A stretch of DNA of 64,000 nt from Antedon bifida (taxonomy: Eukaryota > Echinodermata > Crinoidea > Comatulida > Antedonidae). Made by a program: the position numbers and the translations under genes. The DNA lies in the NCBI GenBank assembly GCA_963402885.1, contig OY727094.1, forward strand, positions 14,262,501 to 14,326,500, in the 5' to 3' direction. Shown here piece after piece: positions 11,980-23,296 of the stretch (within the stretch, counting starts at the first letter, position 1; each line of letters begins with the position of its first letter). Below the pieces are notes generated by a model. The model searched no databases and was not told the DNA's origin. It saw nothing but the letters and a program-made list of their open reading frames with translations.

Positions 11980-14900
11980 ATGGCAGACGTAGAAGCAGAA
12001 ATTTCTTATCCATTAGAAGTTGTATACTGTGGATGTGAGTGCTGTTCTCAATTATTTATTGTATGCTATAGTATAAAAATAATGAATGTTTAAGAGTGCA
12101 TGCAATGGGCCAAATACTTTGTGAAACATTTCATCTTTCACGGAATAAAATTGCATTGCACAAATACAAAATTTTTTCATTCATTTTTTTCACACCTACT
12201 GTACTCTTAACGAACATTTTTTTTTTAAATGGTGGATTTTCGACTGCGCAGTTAACAACCTTGCGTCACACTCTGACGTAAGAGTTAAGTAGTATGTCTA
12301 TTGAACATCATGTGACCCACAATCCTCCAATCAAATAAGAATCTGTTCAGGTGTATTATAATCCTATCTTAATACCATTATATGCACATAGATTAACAAG
12401 TGGGGATTTTTTAGGCCTATTATAAATGCTATATTGAAATAAAGAATGAAAATGTAGATAAAAATGTACATATAATGTTTAAAAAAAAAATTATAACTTC
12501 TAAAGTTTTGTAGAGTACCTTTAAGTTTAAATGTTAAACAAGTTCAATCTGTCATGTCATAATATTAAAGCTGAATTGGATTTTTTTTGTTTGTTTAATA
12601 ATCTTCTTTTTTTATTGTAATGATTATAGATTGTACCATGCAACCTGAATTGTGTGAATACGGTCCTGAATATGAAAAGTGTAAAGACTGGTTGCAGGAG
12701 AACTTCCCAGACATGTTTGAATCTATGATGTCGCTGAATGATGGAGATGCAGAGGGTGGTGAAAAGAAGAAAAAACAAAAACGAGGTCAGTCAAATATAG
12801 AAGGGATGATCATATCCCAGCATTTCAACTTTCAATCCCCTTTCCCGTCCATTGTAAGTCTTGAGTTTAAATGTATGTTTATTGAAATGTGCTTACCTTC
12901 AAATCCCAAGGTCTAGGGTTCAATCCTGGAAAATTGTAATTCACGATTTATTTACGGTACAGCTAGAAATTACTTCAAAAGTTTCTGCTCCGTTTATGTG
13001 AGGTACCCCACGTTTCCGCTCTATGGATGTCAGGTACTCCACTAAGTATATTATTTATTTTTTATTTTTCAAAGGAGGAAAAGGAGTTTTAAAAACCAAA
13101 AAGAAAGCAGAACCACAGACTATTACAATACGCCGACAACAAAGAAACAAAAAGAAAACCGTTACAATTATAAAAGGTCTTGTCACGCATGGTAAGATTT
13201 GTAGCAGCTCTTTATTGATTTTATATTTGTGAATAAAGAACACATAATGTAATGGAAAAAACATAAAGTTAGATTATTTTTTAGAAAGTTTAATTAAAGG
13301 ATCCATATTAGGGCATACATTTCTGCTGTTAATATAAACTATAAATCTATTTAACTGATAATAATCAAAAAGCGGAAATGAGCATCGTCAAATTAAGCCT
13401 TTTTTTTTTTAAAGTGGTGCTACAGAACTTTTTCATAAAATTATGAGATAGGAATTTTACTGATTTTCAATTATTCAAAAACCCTAACCACATAACTCTT
13501 TCTAATTAAAATAGTATATTCCTGTGTAAAATTGATTGGTCCTTCAATTTATATACTTTTTTCTATAAGGAAAGTACTTACTAATTTTCATAAATATCAG
13601 TTTCGGTGAATTTGCTATCTTATAACATTACAAGAAATGTTATAATAACCAATGCATTCTATTAGTGGCAGGTTTCCTGCTGTCAAATGTGACTGGAAAT
13701 AAATATATAGTGCCATTACTAAAAAACCTGAAATGAATTATTTTTCTATAGGAATTGAACTACCTGCGGCGGCAAAACGTTTCTCACAGAAGTTTTCCTG
13801 TGGCTCATCTGTAACTGGTGAGGATGAGATCATTATACAGGGTGATGTCACAGATGATCTCATAGACCTTCTAGAAGAAAAATACAAGGTAATCTTATTC
13901 AGTCTAATTCAATGTGATTTGTCAATCTTGAATGAATAATGCTGAGGTTGTGAGGCAGCCCACTAAATCAAAACCCTTTTATTTAGGTGTATTCTGTAAC
14001 TGGTCTATTCCCACTGCACGCATCGTGGAGTTTGGGGAGCTAGATCTGTTGATTATCTGCACAAAACAGCCTATGCAGACAGATAAACAATCAACGCCTA
14101 CTGCTTGACTAATAATGCAGAAGTTTCTTTAATATATCAGTCTGTTTAAATTTTCGTTACATGCCTGATTTAGTAATCTGGTATGATGGTACATGTGATC
14201 AAGGTAATATAGATTGGCTAGAGGGCAGACTCCAATGTTATCACAGTTAGAAAAATGATTCGATTTATAGAGAACGAACCAACAAGATGGCGGCAATTGG
14301 ATACGCCACTACGCAGTCACGCACTACTACACATGTGTTGTACGATATGCCTCGCAGCCTGTTGAGCGTATAAACACATTCTATATGATTATGATCTTGT
14401 ATACTAGAAATTATTTATTCCATTGTGATTAACAATATATTTGATTTTATAAAAAAGCAAAAATATTTGTGATTTATGTGGTCTTAATTTATTATTTTAA
14501 ATTTATATTTTTAAATTTCCAGTCAGGAGTCACCGCTCTAGCCTATCTATATAATCATTTTCCATAGCCTCTGCACATTTTCCTCACTAAAATGATTAGT
14601 ATTTTTGACTATTTGCATATTTATAAAAAACCACTAGTGAGTGACAATGCCTGTACCACCAGTCAAGAAAGAAACAGGAAATATAGCTCTTTCTAATGCA
14701 CTTTGACTTTAGGAACTTTCATAAGTGCAAATTCTGTAAAATGAAGGTACTATCAAAGGTTATTTCCAGCATATTGTGCACACCCTTATACCTATTTAAA
14801 AAGATTTTTATTTTTTGTTTTTAGGCCAAGGATTACCAATAGTAAACTAATCACTGTCCTATCAGATATAGGTGGTAATCCCCCTGATACAGGGGCTATT

Positions 14901-15147
14901 TAATGAACTACTGTAATTCACAGGGGTAAGCCCCTACTTGTTTCAAATGTTGAACTGGGTTCTTTAAAGTGCACACAGGAAAACTGTGTACACTGGACCT
15001 ACAGTTATAGTCTTTATCCGAAACTTGTCTTATTTATTATGTCATTGGCATTATATATGTTTTTCATTAAGATTCAATGTTATGAATTCATTTCTTTTCT
15101 TTTAGATTAATGAGGAATTCATTGAAGATTTAGGAATGAAAAAGTGA
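11980..15147 (+). CDS. DENR: Density-regulated protein (DENR), translation re-initiation factor
   Basis: Five coding exons, 11980-12034, 12630-12785, 13075-13191, 13752-13888 and 15106-15147, join with phases 1, 1, 1 and 0 into 168 aa. The N-terminal part carries the conserved cysteine cluster (VYCGYC...LCEY) of DENR, followed by [11 protein letters not shown] and a lysine-rich linker ([12 protein letters not shown]). The C-terminal SUI1/eIF1-like domain has [22 protein letters not shown], here split as FSCGSSVTG and [13 protein letters not shown], and the protein ends IEDLGMKK, as in the human protein. DENR pairs with MCTS1 and works on the 40S subunit in re-initiation and recycling, in the cytoplasm. 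Length is slightly below the human 198 aa because the N-terminus and acidic linker are shorter. The start codon matches family starts and is preceded by AATAAAG. Confidence 0.96.
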
Positions 15148-15224
15148 AGTCAACATTAATTTAAATGGATGAGACGTGTTGAGTGCTGTACTGAGCCACA
15201 CCCATTACCATATATGGACAAATA

Positions 15225-15480
15225 TTCAACAAGAAACATCCATCTAAAATTGCTTAACACCAGACTGCAATATAATTCAAAATGACATCAACAACTAAAC
15301 CAGAAGATGAAAAATAACACAGTGCTGTTTGTGTACTGATTTTCATATTTTGGGATCATCATTATACAGAAAATACAAAAATATAACCAGAAAGCAATAA
15401 AATTCAAAATGGCATCCATAACAACTCAATAAGAAGATGGAAAATATGAAAGATAACACAGTGTTTTACTTATTTTTATT
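15225..15480 (+). repeat. Imperfect tandem duplication in the DENR 3' UTR region
   Basis: A unit of about 130 bp occurs twice: TTCAAAATGACATCAACAAC (about 15277) and TTCAAAATGGCATCCATAAC (about 15403), each followed by a GAAGATG word and by ATAACACAGTG. The second copy overlaps the first good polyadenylation hexamer. Confidence 0.6.
15396..15401 (+). terminator. Candidate poly(A) signal of DENR
   Basis: AATAAA about 250 bases after the DENR stop codon on the coding strand. It is the first canonical hexamer in the 3' flank. Confidence 0.4.
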
Positions 15481-16879
15481 ATTTTGACTTGTCAAAAGTA
15501 AAAATATGTCTTATTGGTTTTTACAACAAATAGAATTCAGTACACCCATAATATCCTTTCATACTTTACATACTGTATGATTTAGTAAAGTTCCACTGGC
15601 CAGTAACATTAATGACGGGTATTTAAAAACTCCCAGTGACTGATTAATGGCCAGTAAAATTGAAGTCGGGGTTTAGCAAAGACAACCCATTGTTAAGCTT
15701 TGAAACCGTGTGCAAAATGTCACATTTATGCTAAAAACTCACATTTGTGCAAACTTAGGTTGTGAAAACTAGGTTTGTACAAATTTGCAAATCATTTTCT
15801 CCACAAAAAATCTAATTAAAATAAAAATAACATCTTTTCTTCTCAATAATCGATCAATACTCAAATATTCAAACCAATAATGTACTTTACCAGTTTAAAT
15901 GCATCATTTTTTAAAACATAGAACTGAGTGTTGAGTTGTAAAATTAGTAAAAAGTCATGTGTTCATAATTCTCTCCCCTCCCCCACTCTCAATCCGCAGG
16001 TCCAACATGTGCATTTTTTGCCAAGTGTAAGCAAGGCAATCTAACAAGCGTGACGTAAGGCTGAGCTCCGGAGATCTGTGGCTACAACGACACGATCAGA
16101 ATATGTACATTGTATTGACAGGGAGGAGTGAAATTACAATTTCACTCTACACTGATTGTATAGTACTGGTGGTATTTGTCGCAGCCAGACATAAGATCAA
16201 AGGAGTGTTACGAGTTCCTATCTTGGCAAAGCGAGCTCAGTGTCCTGTTTTTAGATTACCTTCGTGTAAAATATTGTTTTGTCCAGGTATAGACAAGGAA
16301 ACTAAACAATCTACTTGCGATTAAAAACTGATTGTAATTTCCTGAATTGAATACATTTCACAATGTGTTTTCAAGAATTGCCAAGCAATGGTGCTGCTAA
16401 AAATAGAACATTTTGTAGATTGTTTCTATATACTGTAGTATGCCTACTACTATAGTACAGAAAATCACATTTATTTACGAAAAATACATAATCAACCGTT
16501 GTTTTACACTATGGTCGTTAGTGAAGAAAAAACCTAATAAGGTGAATTGAAAACGAGAAACAAAAAATATAACTGAAAATGAAAATAAATACAAGAAAAC
16601 TCTTGATGCCTGACTACGCGGGCACAAAATTAATTTGGAAGAATTTTGGATTTGTTGAAATATTTTCAACTAAATTTGAATAAAAATGTACTTTTCGCAT
16701 CTGTAAACTGTTATCTGGTATGGTATGGAATAGAATTCTGATATATATTATTTTGTACTACTATTAAAATTAAAAACACTTTGGCAAAATGGGAACTACG
16801 CAGTTATTAGGCCTACCATATCTCTAACTTGTGCGAATAGTTCGCCAACTTACCCAGGTAAATAACTAAATATTGGTTC
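15481..16879. other. Spacer after DENR
   Basis: AT-rich with no supported gene. A 73-codon plus-strand ORF at 16103-16324 has no recognisable domain. The bases 15565-15710 contain two loose copies of a TTAATGGCCAGTAA-type segment. Confidence 0.4.
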
Positions 16880-17165
16880 TCACTTAAATGCAACGACGTA
16901 GACACCACGCGTGTGAGTTGACTTGTACAGTACATGCTTTGTCCCCGCGCTACAGACGCAACAAGGACGTATAGCACAACGCAAGTGAATTGACCAATCT
17001 CAGGCGATGGATTATTCTTATACTCACTTGTCATTGGTCAACTTGCTTATTGTGCTGCGTTTTAACGTCCATGCGTTGCGTCTTTAATGCTGCAGCTTGG
17101 TTCCCACTAGGACGCATCGCAAAGACGTGAGCCGCATTGACCAAATCGCAAGCGTCAGTTCGAAT
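16880..17165. mobile_element. Degenerate relative of the GCTTGGTTCCCACTAG MITE
   Basis: Contains GCTTGGTTCCCACTAGGACG at about 17095 and several GACGCAAC / TTGACCAAT / CATTGGTCAA words shared with the compact MITE at 57888-58043. The two halves, about 16880-17000 and 17030-17100, are inverted relative to each other around the TTGACCAATC...TCATTGGTCAA pair. The left terminal repeat is not clean, so limits are approximate. Confidence 0.5.
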
Positions 17166-19320
17166 AATCAATCAATTGTCCTTGACTTAAGTCTCTAGGT
17201 GGAGCTAAGTTTAGATATAACAATAAGTTGATGGAGCTGTTAAGCCAATGTAATGTATACAATAGAATAGCGGAATAATCAATAGAATACTGAGAATATT
17301 GAAAGGATGTATTTGTTCCAATGCCATTATTACTAGGCCTTGTTTAAATAAGTAGGTTTGAGATGATGACAACTATATTTGACATGTTATGAATAATAAG
17401 ACTAATGAATATACATGAATACTGCATGTTATTCATATTTACACCCTCAATCTAGCAACTTATTATTGCTAGACAGGACGGCAAAAATACATATGACGTT
17501 GAATTAGCTATAGTTGATATACAGTACCGACACAATGAAATATCAATGTTGAAAAAATGGTATTTATCCCAATGATATTATTATTGAAAAAAATGTGTAT
17601 CGTTGACTTGTAAACCCTGATGTAGAACCCATGAGTTTATCTATTCATTTAATACTTCATCGTATGGTAACACATTATGGTAAATTACAAACTAAAACCT
17701 AAACTAAAACAAATTTTTAAAAAGGGATAAGTTAATAAAACCCGAAAATGGCATAAACATCATTAAAAACATAAGTACAACGTTGCATTTACAAAAATAT
17801 ATAAAAGCAACAACAACAAAATCATTAATAATATTTTGTTGTTTTATCATTTTAGTTTGTATCACTTCTATTCTATCCTTCGTGGTTCAAGTATTTATTA
17901 ATTAGTTTCACCATAATTTCTCTATTGTTAAACACGGAAGTCATTGTACTTTTTTAAATCTATATACACATTCTGTATAAACATACATTTCTATTGTGCA
18001 CCTGGTGGTACGTCTCAGTTCATGTAACATTAATTGTTAATAGAAGAAAGCAATGATATGATGACAATTGAGTGCTTTGCTTTTCTATATATATTTTTTC
18101 TCTCTTAATAATAATATTCGTTCGTACAAAGCGCTTATTGCACAATGCTTCATTTCGTATTATTTATTTCTGTTTTCCGTCCCAGTCCATATGCTCGTAT
18201 ACGCTGAGTTGTTCTTTTCTGGGTAACCATAGCTGGTCAGTGTCCTGTACATTTTTCCCAGATTACTTAGGTGGACCTTCGGGAATCTTTCCTCCACCAT
18301 AAGTTTGTAACAGAAAAGGGTCTCGATTTATTAAAATAATAATCGTTACTCTTAAGCCTTCTTTTGGATCATCTTACATTTTATAAGAAATATCTCCAAT
18401 TCAAGTTTATTCGTCATAAAAAATATTTAGGCCTACATAGGTTAAAATACAAAAAAGCAATGTACGGATTATATATAAATAACATAATAGTATAAAACAA
18501 CCAATTCCATATAATGAGAGGGAAGTCATAATTAAATGTTTGAAAATTATTTGATCATAATCAAGTATTCGGAGTTTATTTATACAAATATGTTCAAAGA
18601 AAATAATAGATGAAAATGAAAAGGATCTAAAAAACAAAATGAAATGTAAACTAGGACTATGTCTTAATTTTAAAAAGTAGCGCACAACACACCAAGTTGC
18701 GAATGTATAACTTGCGTGTTTTTTTAATGTTTCTATGCAATGTCTGGTATATTTCAAGCACTTTTAACCGCCCACGTTTCCTTCGCAATTAATCGGTGTT
18801 CAGATACTGAATTCCCCACGCTGATTTTGTATACCTTTATATCCTGTTATGTTGAATTGGCCATGATACAATTGTATTGTGCGTTTCCTACTATACCTTT
18901 ATTTATGATTCTATCCAGTTCATTGCACGAAGTACAATGATCTGATCTATAAATACATATACCTATTTATTCCTGCATATTGATATACACCTATCATATC
19001 TGGTAAGATTTGTTTTCACCTTTTATCAATAATTAGGCCTAAACCTACGTCTAGAAAAGGATCGGTTCTATGACTTTGTGGGAGGACTGTTTTCGGCTTC
19101 CATTACCAAAAATGCGTTTCGTTGGAAGGAGGATAGCTATTGCTCAATCCCCAAATAGGTTGGTGCTCTGTAAATAAAACTGTATACCTATTTTATGTTA
19201 TCATGGAGAAATAACTAATTTCTCTATGTTTATAATCACATTATTATTCATAGTCGCTCGCTATTTTGATTACTATGATTGGTCATTTTAATACCAGGGC
19301 AATACATGCGCGCGCAGTAA
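17166..19320. other. Non-coding AT-rich spacer
   Basis: About 2.1 kb. The longest ORF (minus, 18407-18757, 116 codons) is hydrophobic and AT-driven without any domain pattern. I see no gene, RNA or repeat that I can support. Confidence 0.45.
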
Positions 19321-19379
19321 CAATCTCGGAAAAAAAAACAGGCCTCTCGTCAGTGTGTTTTCTCGGACCCCTGTGAAAT

Positions 19380-19880
19380 CTTGGGATGAATTTTGGCAGA
19401 CACAAACACATGCTGACTGACAAAAATATACCAATGTCACTGAGAAAGAAATTGTTTAACCAATGTGTGCTATCAACTATGACATATGGTTCAGAGACAT
19501 GGGCAATAACAAAGGAACTTGAACAGAAACGTACAACTACTCAAAGAGCAATGGAAAGAAAGATGATGAACTTATCGCTTCGAGACAGGGTAAATCATAC
19601 AATCATCAGAAAAAAAGACAGGTTTTACAGATATAATGGACAAGGTAAGACAGTCAAAATGGAGATGGGCTGGGCACGTGGCAAGATTTCAAGATAATAG
19701 ATGGACATACAGATTAACAGAATGGCAACCAAGGGTAGGAAAGAGGAAAAGAGGAAGACAGAAAAGAAGGTGGAGAGATGATCTAACAACCAACATTGGA
19801 ACGGCTGCAAGGACTAGGACAGCAAGAAATGTTATGAGGAGGATGATGGACTATGGATGAACTATGCCTAGATAGATAGA
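19380..19880 (+). mobile_element. 3' end of an RTE-type non-LTR retrotransposon
   Basis: Frame 1 (19386 on) reads CVLSTMTYGSETWAITKELE, the usual block after the RT core. After a frameshift near 19620-19636 it continues as KWRWAGHVARFQDNRWTYRL and RGRQKRRWRDDL, the characteristic RTE/BovB-like C-terminus, to a TGA at 19858-19860. A short AGATAGATAGAT tail follows (19870-19884), typical of the simple-repeat tails of RTE elements. It is 5'-truncated and frameshifted, so inactive. Confidence 0.85.
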
Positions 19881-20471
19881 TAGAAACTACCAATTTCGCT
19901 GAAGCAAAAAACTCAAAGATAGAGATTTTTCGCAGAAAGAGATTTGAAATACGGAATCATGCATGCGTATAAGCTGACGTTTTCGATTAGCGCTTAGTGA
20001 AAAACCGGCTTCAAACATTAGGTTTTGGTGTGTCAAATAAATTCTGGTATCTTAATCCCACCTTCATGTCTACAATATTTAATTATTGTAGAAGTGTTCC
20101 GGTTAGTCTTCTTCTGTGTTTTTGAGTTACCCTTATGTTGATTAAATACTACTAATATCATGTAAGTTATGGAATAATCATAATCTATTTTAAATATGTA
20201 ATAATTCATGGTTATCATTCATTAATCCATGGCTATTATGATTATGGAAATCCTTTAAATATCCTATTCGGCTTTTCTCAGAACTGAAACTCGGCGTGCT
20301 AAATCAAACGTTATACATACACAAAGGTAATTGTGTTCTATTTGTGTTTAGTATGCTGCTATTGTTATTGTACACACACTGGAATCAGTGACTTATAATA
20401 TTGGTTCTTTCTAGATTAGTGAATATTAAATCGAGAGAATGACAACATGATATGGATGGGTGAATTGATTG
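19881..20471. other. Non-coding spacer
   Basis: AT-rich sequence between the RTE fragment and the 38-bp minisatellite; nothing supported. Confidence 0.45.
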
Positions 20472-20813
20472 TTAATGGTGTACGTTGTTCCTAGAGTCGG
20501 TGCATGCTCTTAATGGTGTACGTTGTTCCTAGAGTCGGTGCATGCTCTTAATGGTGTACGTTGTTCCTAGAGTCGGTGCATGCTCTTAATGGTGTACGTT
20601 GTTTCTAGAGTCGGTGCATGCTCTTAATGGTGTACGTTGTTCCTAGAGTCGGTGCATGCTCTTAATGGTGTACGTTGTTCCTAGAGTCGGTGCATGCTCT
20701 TAATGGTGTACGTTGTTCCTAGAGTCGGTGCATGCTCTTAATGGTGTACGTTGTTCCTAGAGTCGGTGCATGCTCTTAATGGTGTACGTTGTTTCTAGAG
20801 TCGGTGCATGCTC
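20472..20813 (+). repeat. 38-bp minisatellite, 9 copies
   Basis: The unit TTAATGGTGTACGTTGTTCC plus TAGAGTCGGTGCATGCTC repeats nine times head to tail with almost no variation; two copies have TTTC instead of TTCC. The near-identity implies recent expansion. Confidence 0.97.
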
Positions 20814-22216
20814 TCAATACCTCTGGTGAGTCTTATTTCCTCTTTGATTTTACATAGTATTCGGAGTTACTTTATTTATGTGAGTGTTTTACTATAATAT
20901 TAATATACAGTTTAAGAGGATTGATACTAATAATTGCCTAGTCGGCCCTGTATCCAAACCTCTTTGAGTAAGTATGATCATGTTATTAGTAGAGGACGCG
21001 TAGGCCTAATTAACTGAGTTAATGAGACTTAGGGCCTATCAGTATGACTGTGTTTATAAAGTGTTGGTTAGTAGGAAGGCAAACATAATGGAAACATAGT
21101 AGGTGTTGTATTTAAATCTCTATAGTGAGATTATAATGTAGTTAGGCCTAGGTGTAAGTGCTATACCCTACATTTTAGACCTGTTAACTAAGTTATGATA
21201 ATTATATAGTAGTACATGATTTATACCAATAATTAGTTTATTATTATATAGACATAAGTCAATATCACTTCGTAAACATTCTTTCGCAATTTGTTTTTTA
21301 AGTGCTATCCAATTAATTTAAGTTATGTTTATCTTGATGTTGTTTCTCCGAATAAAGATGCTTTTGATAACATGTGCTAATGACACAGTCGGCTCACATT
21401 TATCGGAAATATATAAAGCGTTATTGGAGTTAATACCTATAGAGACTTCTCTGTTATTGAAGGCACGTTTATAAGCCTATTTTTATTCGTTATGTATGTC
21501 ACCGTACATGATCTGCAATAGTTCGGTGTAAATAGTCAAAATATATATGGATAGCCTACTGTATAACAATTTGATTAAATTAATTAAATGTGGTTTTATA
21601 AATGTGGTATTTATTATAAATGGTAATTCATAGTCGGTGTATTTTATAATACATATTTGGGACACGTGGCGTTTCATACAAAAATCGTGGATTGTGTTGG
21701 ATTATAACAAGACGCAGGCCACGTCTAGATACGGTACTACTCATACAGTAGCAGGTGTTAAAATGCTATATATTTTGTTCAATTTTATAATAAGGTAACG
21801 GTCTTCACGTACACGGATAACGAAATGACACAATTATCCTAATGGTACTGCCGACTTTTACAATAATTTACATCATAATTAGAAGTGTGTTTACACTGGG
21901 TTAAAGTAATCTCGCATAAATACCATGATTGCATTATGAACAGGATATACATTTTAAAATACGTCAGTGAAAATAAAGCTTAGTTCTCCTCTTGGACGTA
22001 ACGCAAGTACGTAAGCGAAACGAAGGTAATGTGATCACTCGCATTAGATTGTCATAGTATTGGTTAGAAAGTTCAAAGAATGGGCAACTAAAAACACCTA
22101 ATTAACCTTAAAGAGGCATACGATGATTCTTTATTTATATATATATATATTTTACTTGTGAAGTTTCTCTTTCTGTATAGCTATGAAATTATGCAGATAT
22201 TGCATGCTTGGTGTGT
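20814..22216. other. Non-coding AT-rich spacer
   Basis: No supported gene; a short TATATATATA run at about 22138-22150 and scattered AGGCCTA words. Confidence 0.45.
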
Positions 22217-23043
22217 TATAACATATGAGATCCTCCTTCGAGAAAATCATATTTTTAGTCGCGTGGACGTGACTCTATAGTTCACTATGTCGGTCGGTCG
22301 GTCGGTCTGTCTGTCGGTCCGGTATGCGTTTTATCGCTTTCTGACTTTATCCTGATATCAGTTTAATCCAGCTAAGTCAATTTTTCACAGTATATTCCTT
22401 ATGGCCAGGAATCGATGTGGTTATGCTTTCACGGTGCGCAATAAAAAATTACGTGGTCTACGCACGATTTAACGAAATCACGTTTGTAATCATATCTTCA
22501 CAACCATGAATCACAATTAAATAAAATTTGGTACTCATAAATTTCAGGGCATAAATCATCATATGGCAATACAATTACGTGCGTAGCGCATGTAACGCAT
22601 GCGTACGCGCGCTTAAAATTTTCAAAATTTATTTTCGATGAAATAAGAGTACGTTTCAGGCAATTTTAAGCGTTTACAAAATTGCGCGTTAAATGTTATT
22701 GCGCACTCTTTTTGCCCGATTTCTGTTTTCTTGACTTACTTTTCAACTCGAAATTACGTTATACGAGCACGTCAAAAGTGACAGGCTACGCACGTGTAAA
22801 TTAAAAAAATATAAATATTTTTAAAACATTTCAACATTTTTAAACATGTTCAGTAATTTCGGTCAGTTGGTAGGTTGGTCGGTCGGTCGGAAAACACTAA
22901 TGAGCACGCGACTGCAGCCATCTATATGGCCTTGTTTCTGAAGGGATTCCTATTTCCTCGAATCGCGTAGCGCTTATGGAAATTATAGTCTGGTGAGAAA
23001 AAATATTGACTATTAGGCCTAAAGGAGGATCTCAAATGTTATA
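22217..23043. mobile_element. Non-autonomous DNA element with 22-bp terminal inverted repeats
   Basis: The left end TATAACATATGAGATCCTCC and the complement of the right end TATAACATTTGAGATCCTCC differ at one base (22-bp arms). Inside are GTCGCGTGGACGTGACTC and GAGCACGCGACTGCAGCC, which are the two ends of the smaller repeat family seen at 11160 and 43328, plus a GGTCGG microsatellite near both ends of that inner part. There is no ORF. The element ends about 250 bp before the start codon of the cytokine receptor and could overlap its promoter. Confidence 0.75.
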
Positions 23044-23296
23044 GAATATCTTTTAAATAAGGCAATATCCGTTATATTACATAAAAAAGGTTACATTTGC
23101 CTTTCAATAAGAATGTTTCCAGTCACTTAGAGTTAATGTTTTTATTTTGACACTCTCATTTTAGTTTGTGTACTTCGATGATGTCATACTGTACGATTAT
23201 CATTTAGAACGATCATTCCGATCATTCATTTCGACCAATCACGTTAATACTTTGTATACTATCATTAACAACTAGCTTTTTATTGTTCCAAAGACG

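Noticed and set aside
16103..16324. 73-codon plus-strand ORF
   Set aside because: No domain, no flanking splice pattern and no recognisable homology; chance ORF most likely.
18407..18757. 116-codon hydrophobic ORF, minus strand
   Set aside because: AT-rich, no domain pattern, no splice or start context, and no similarity that I recognise.
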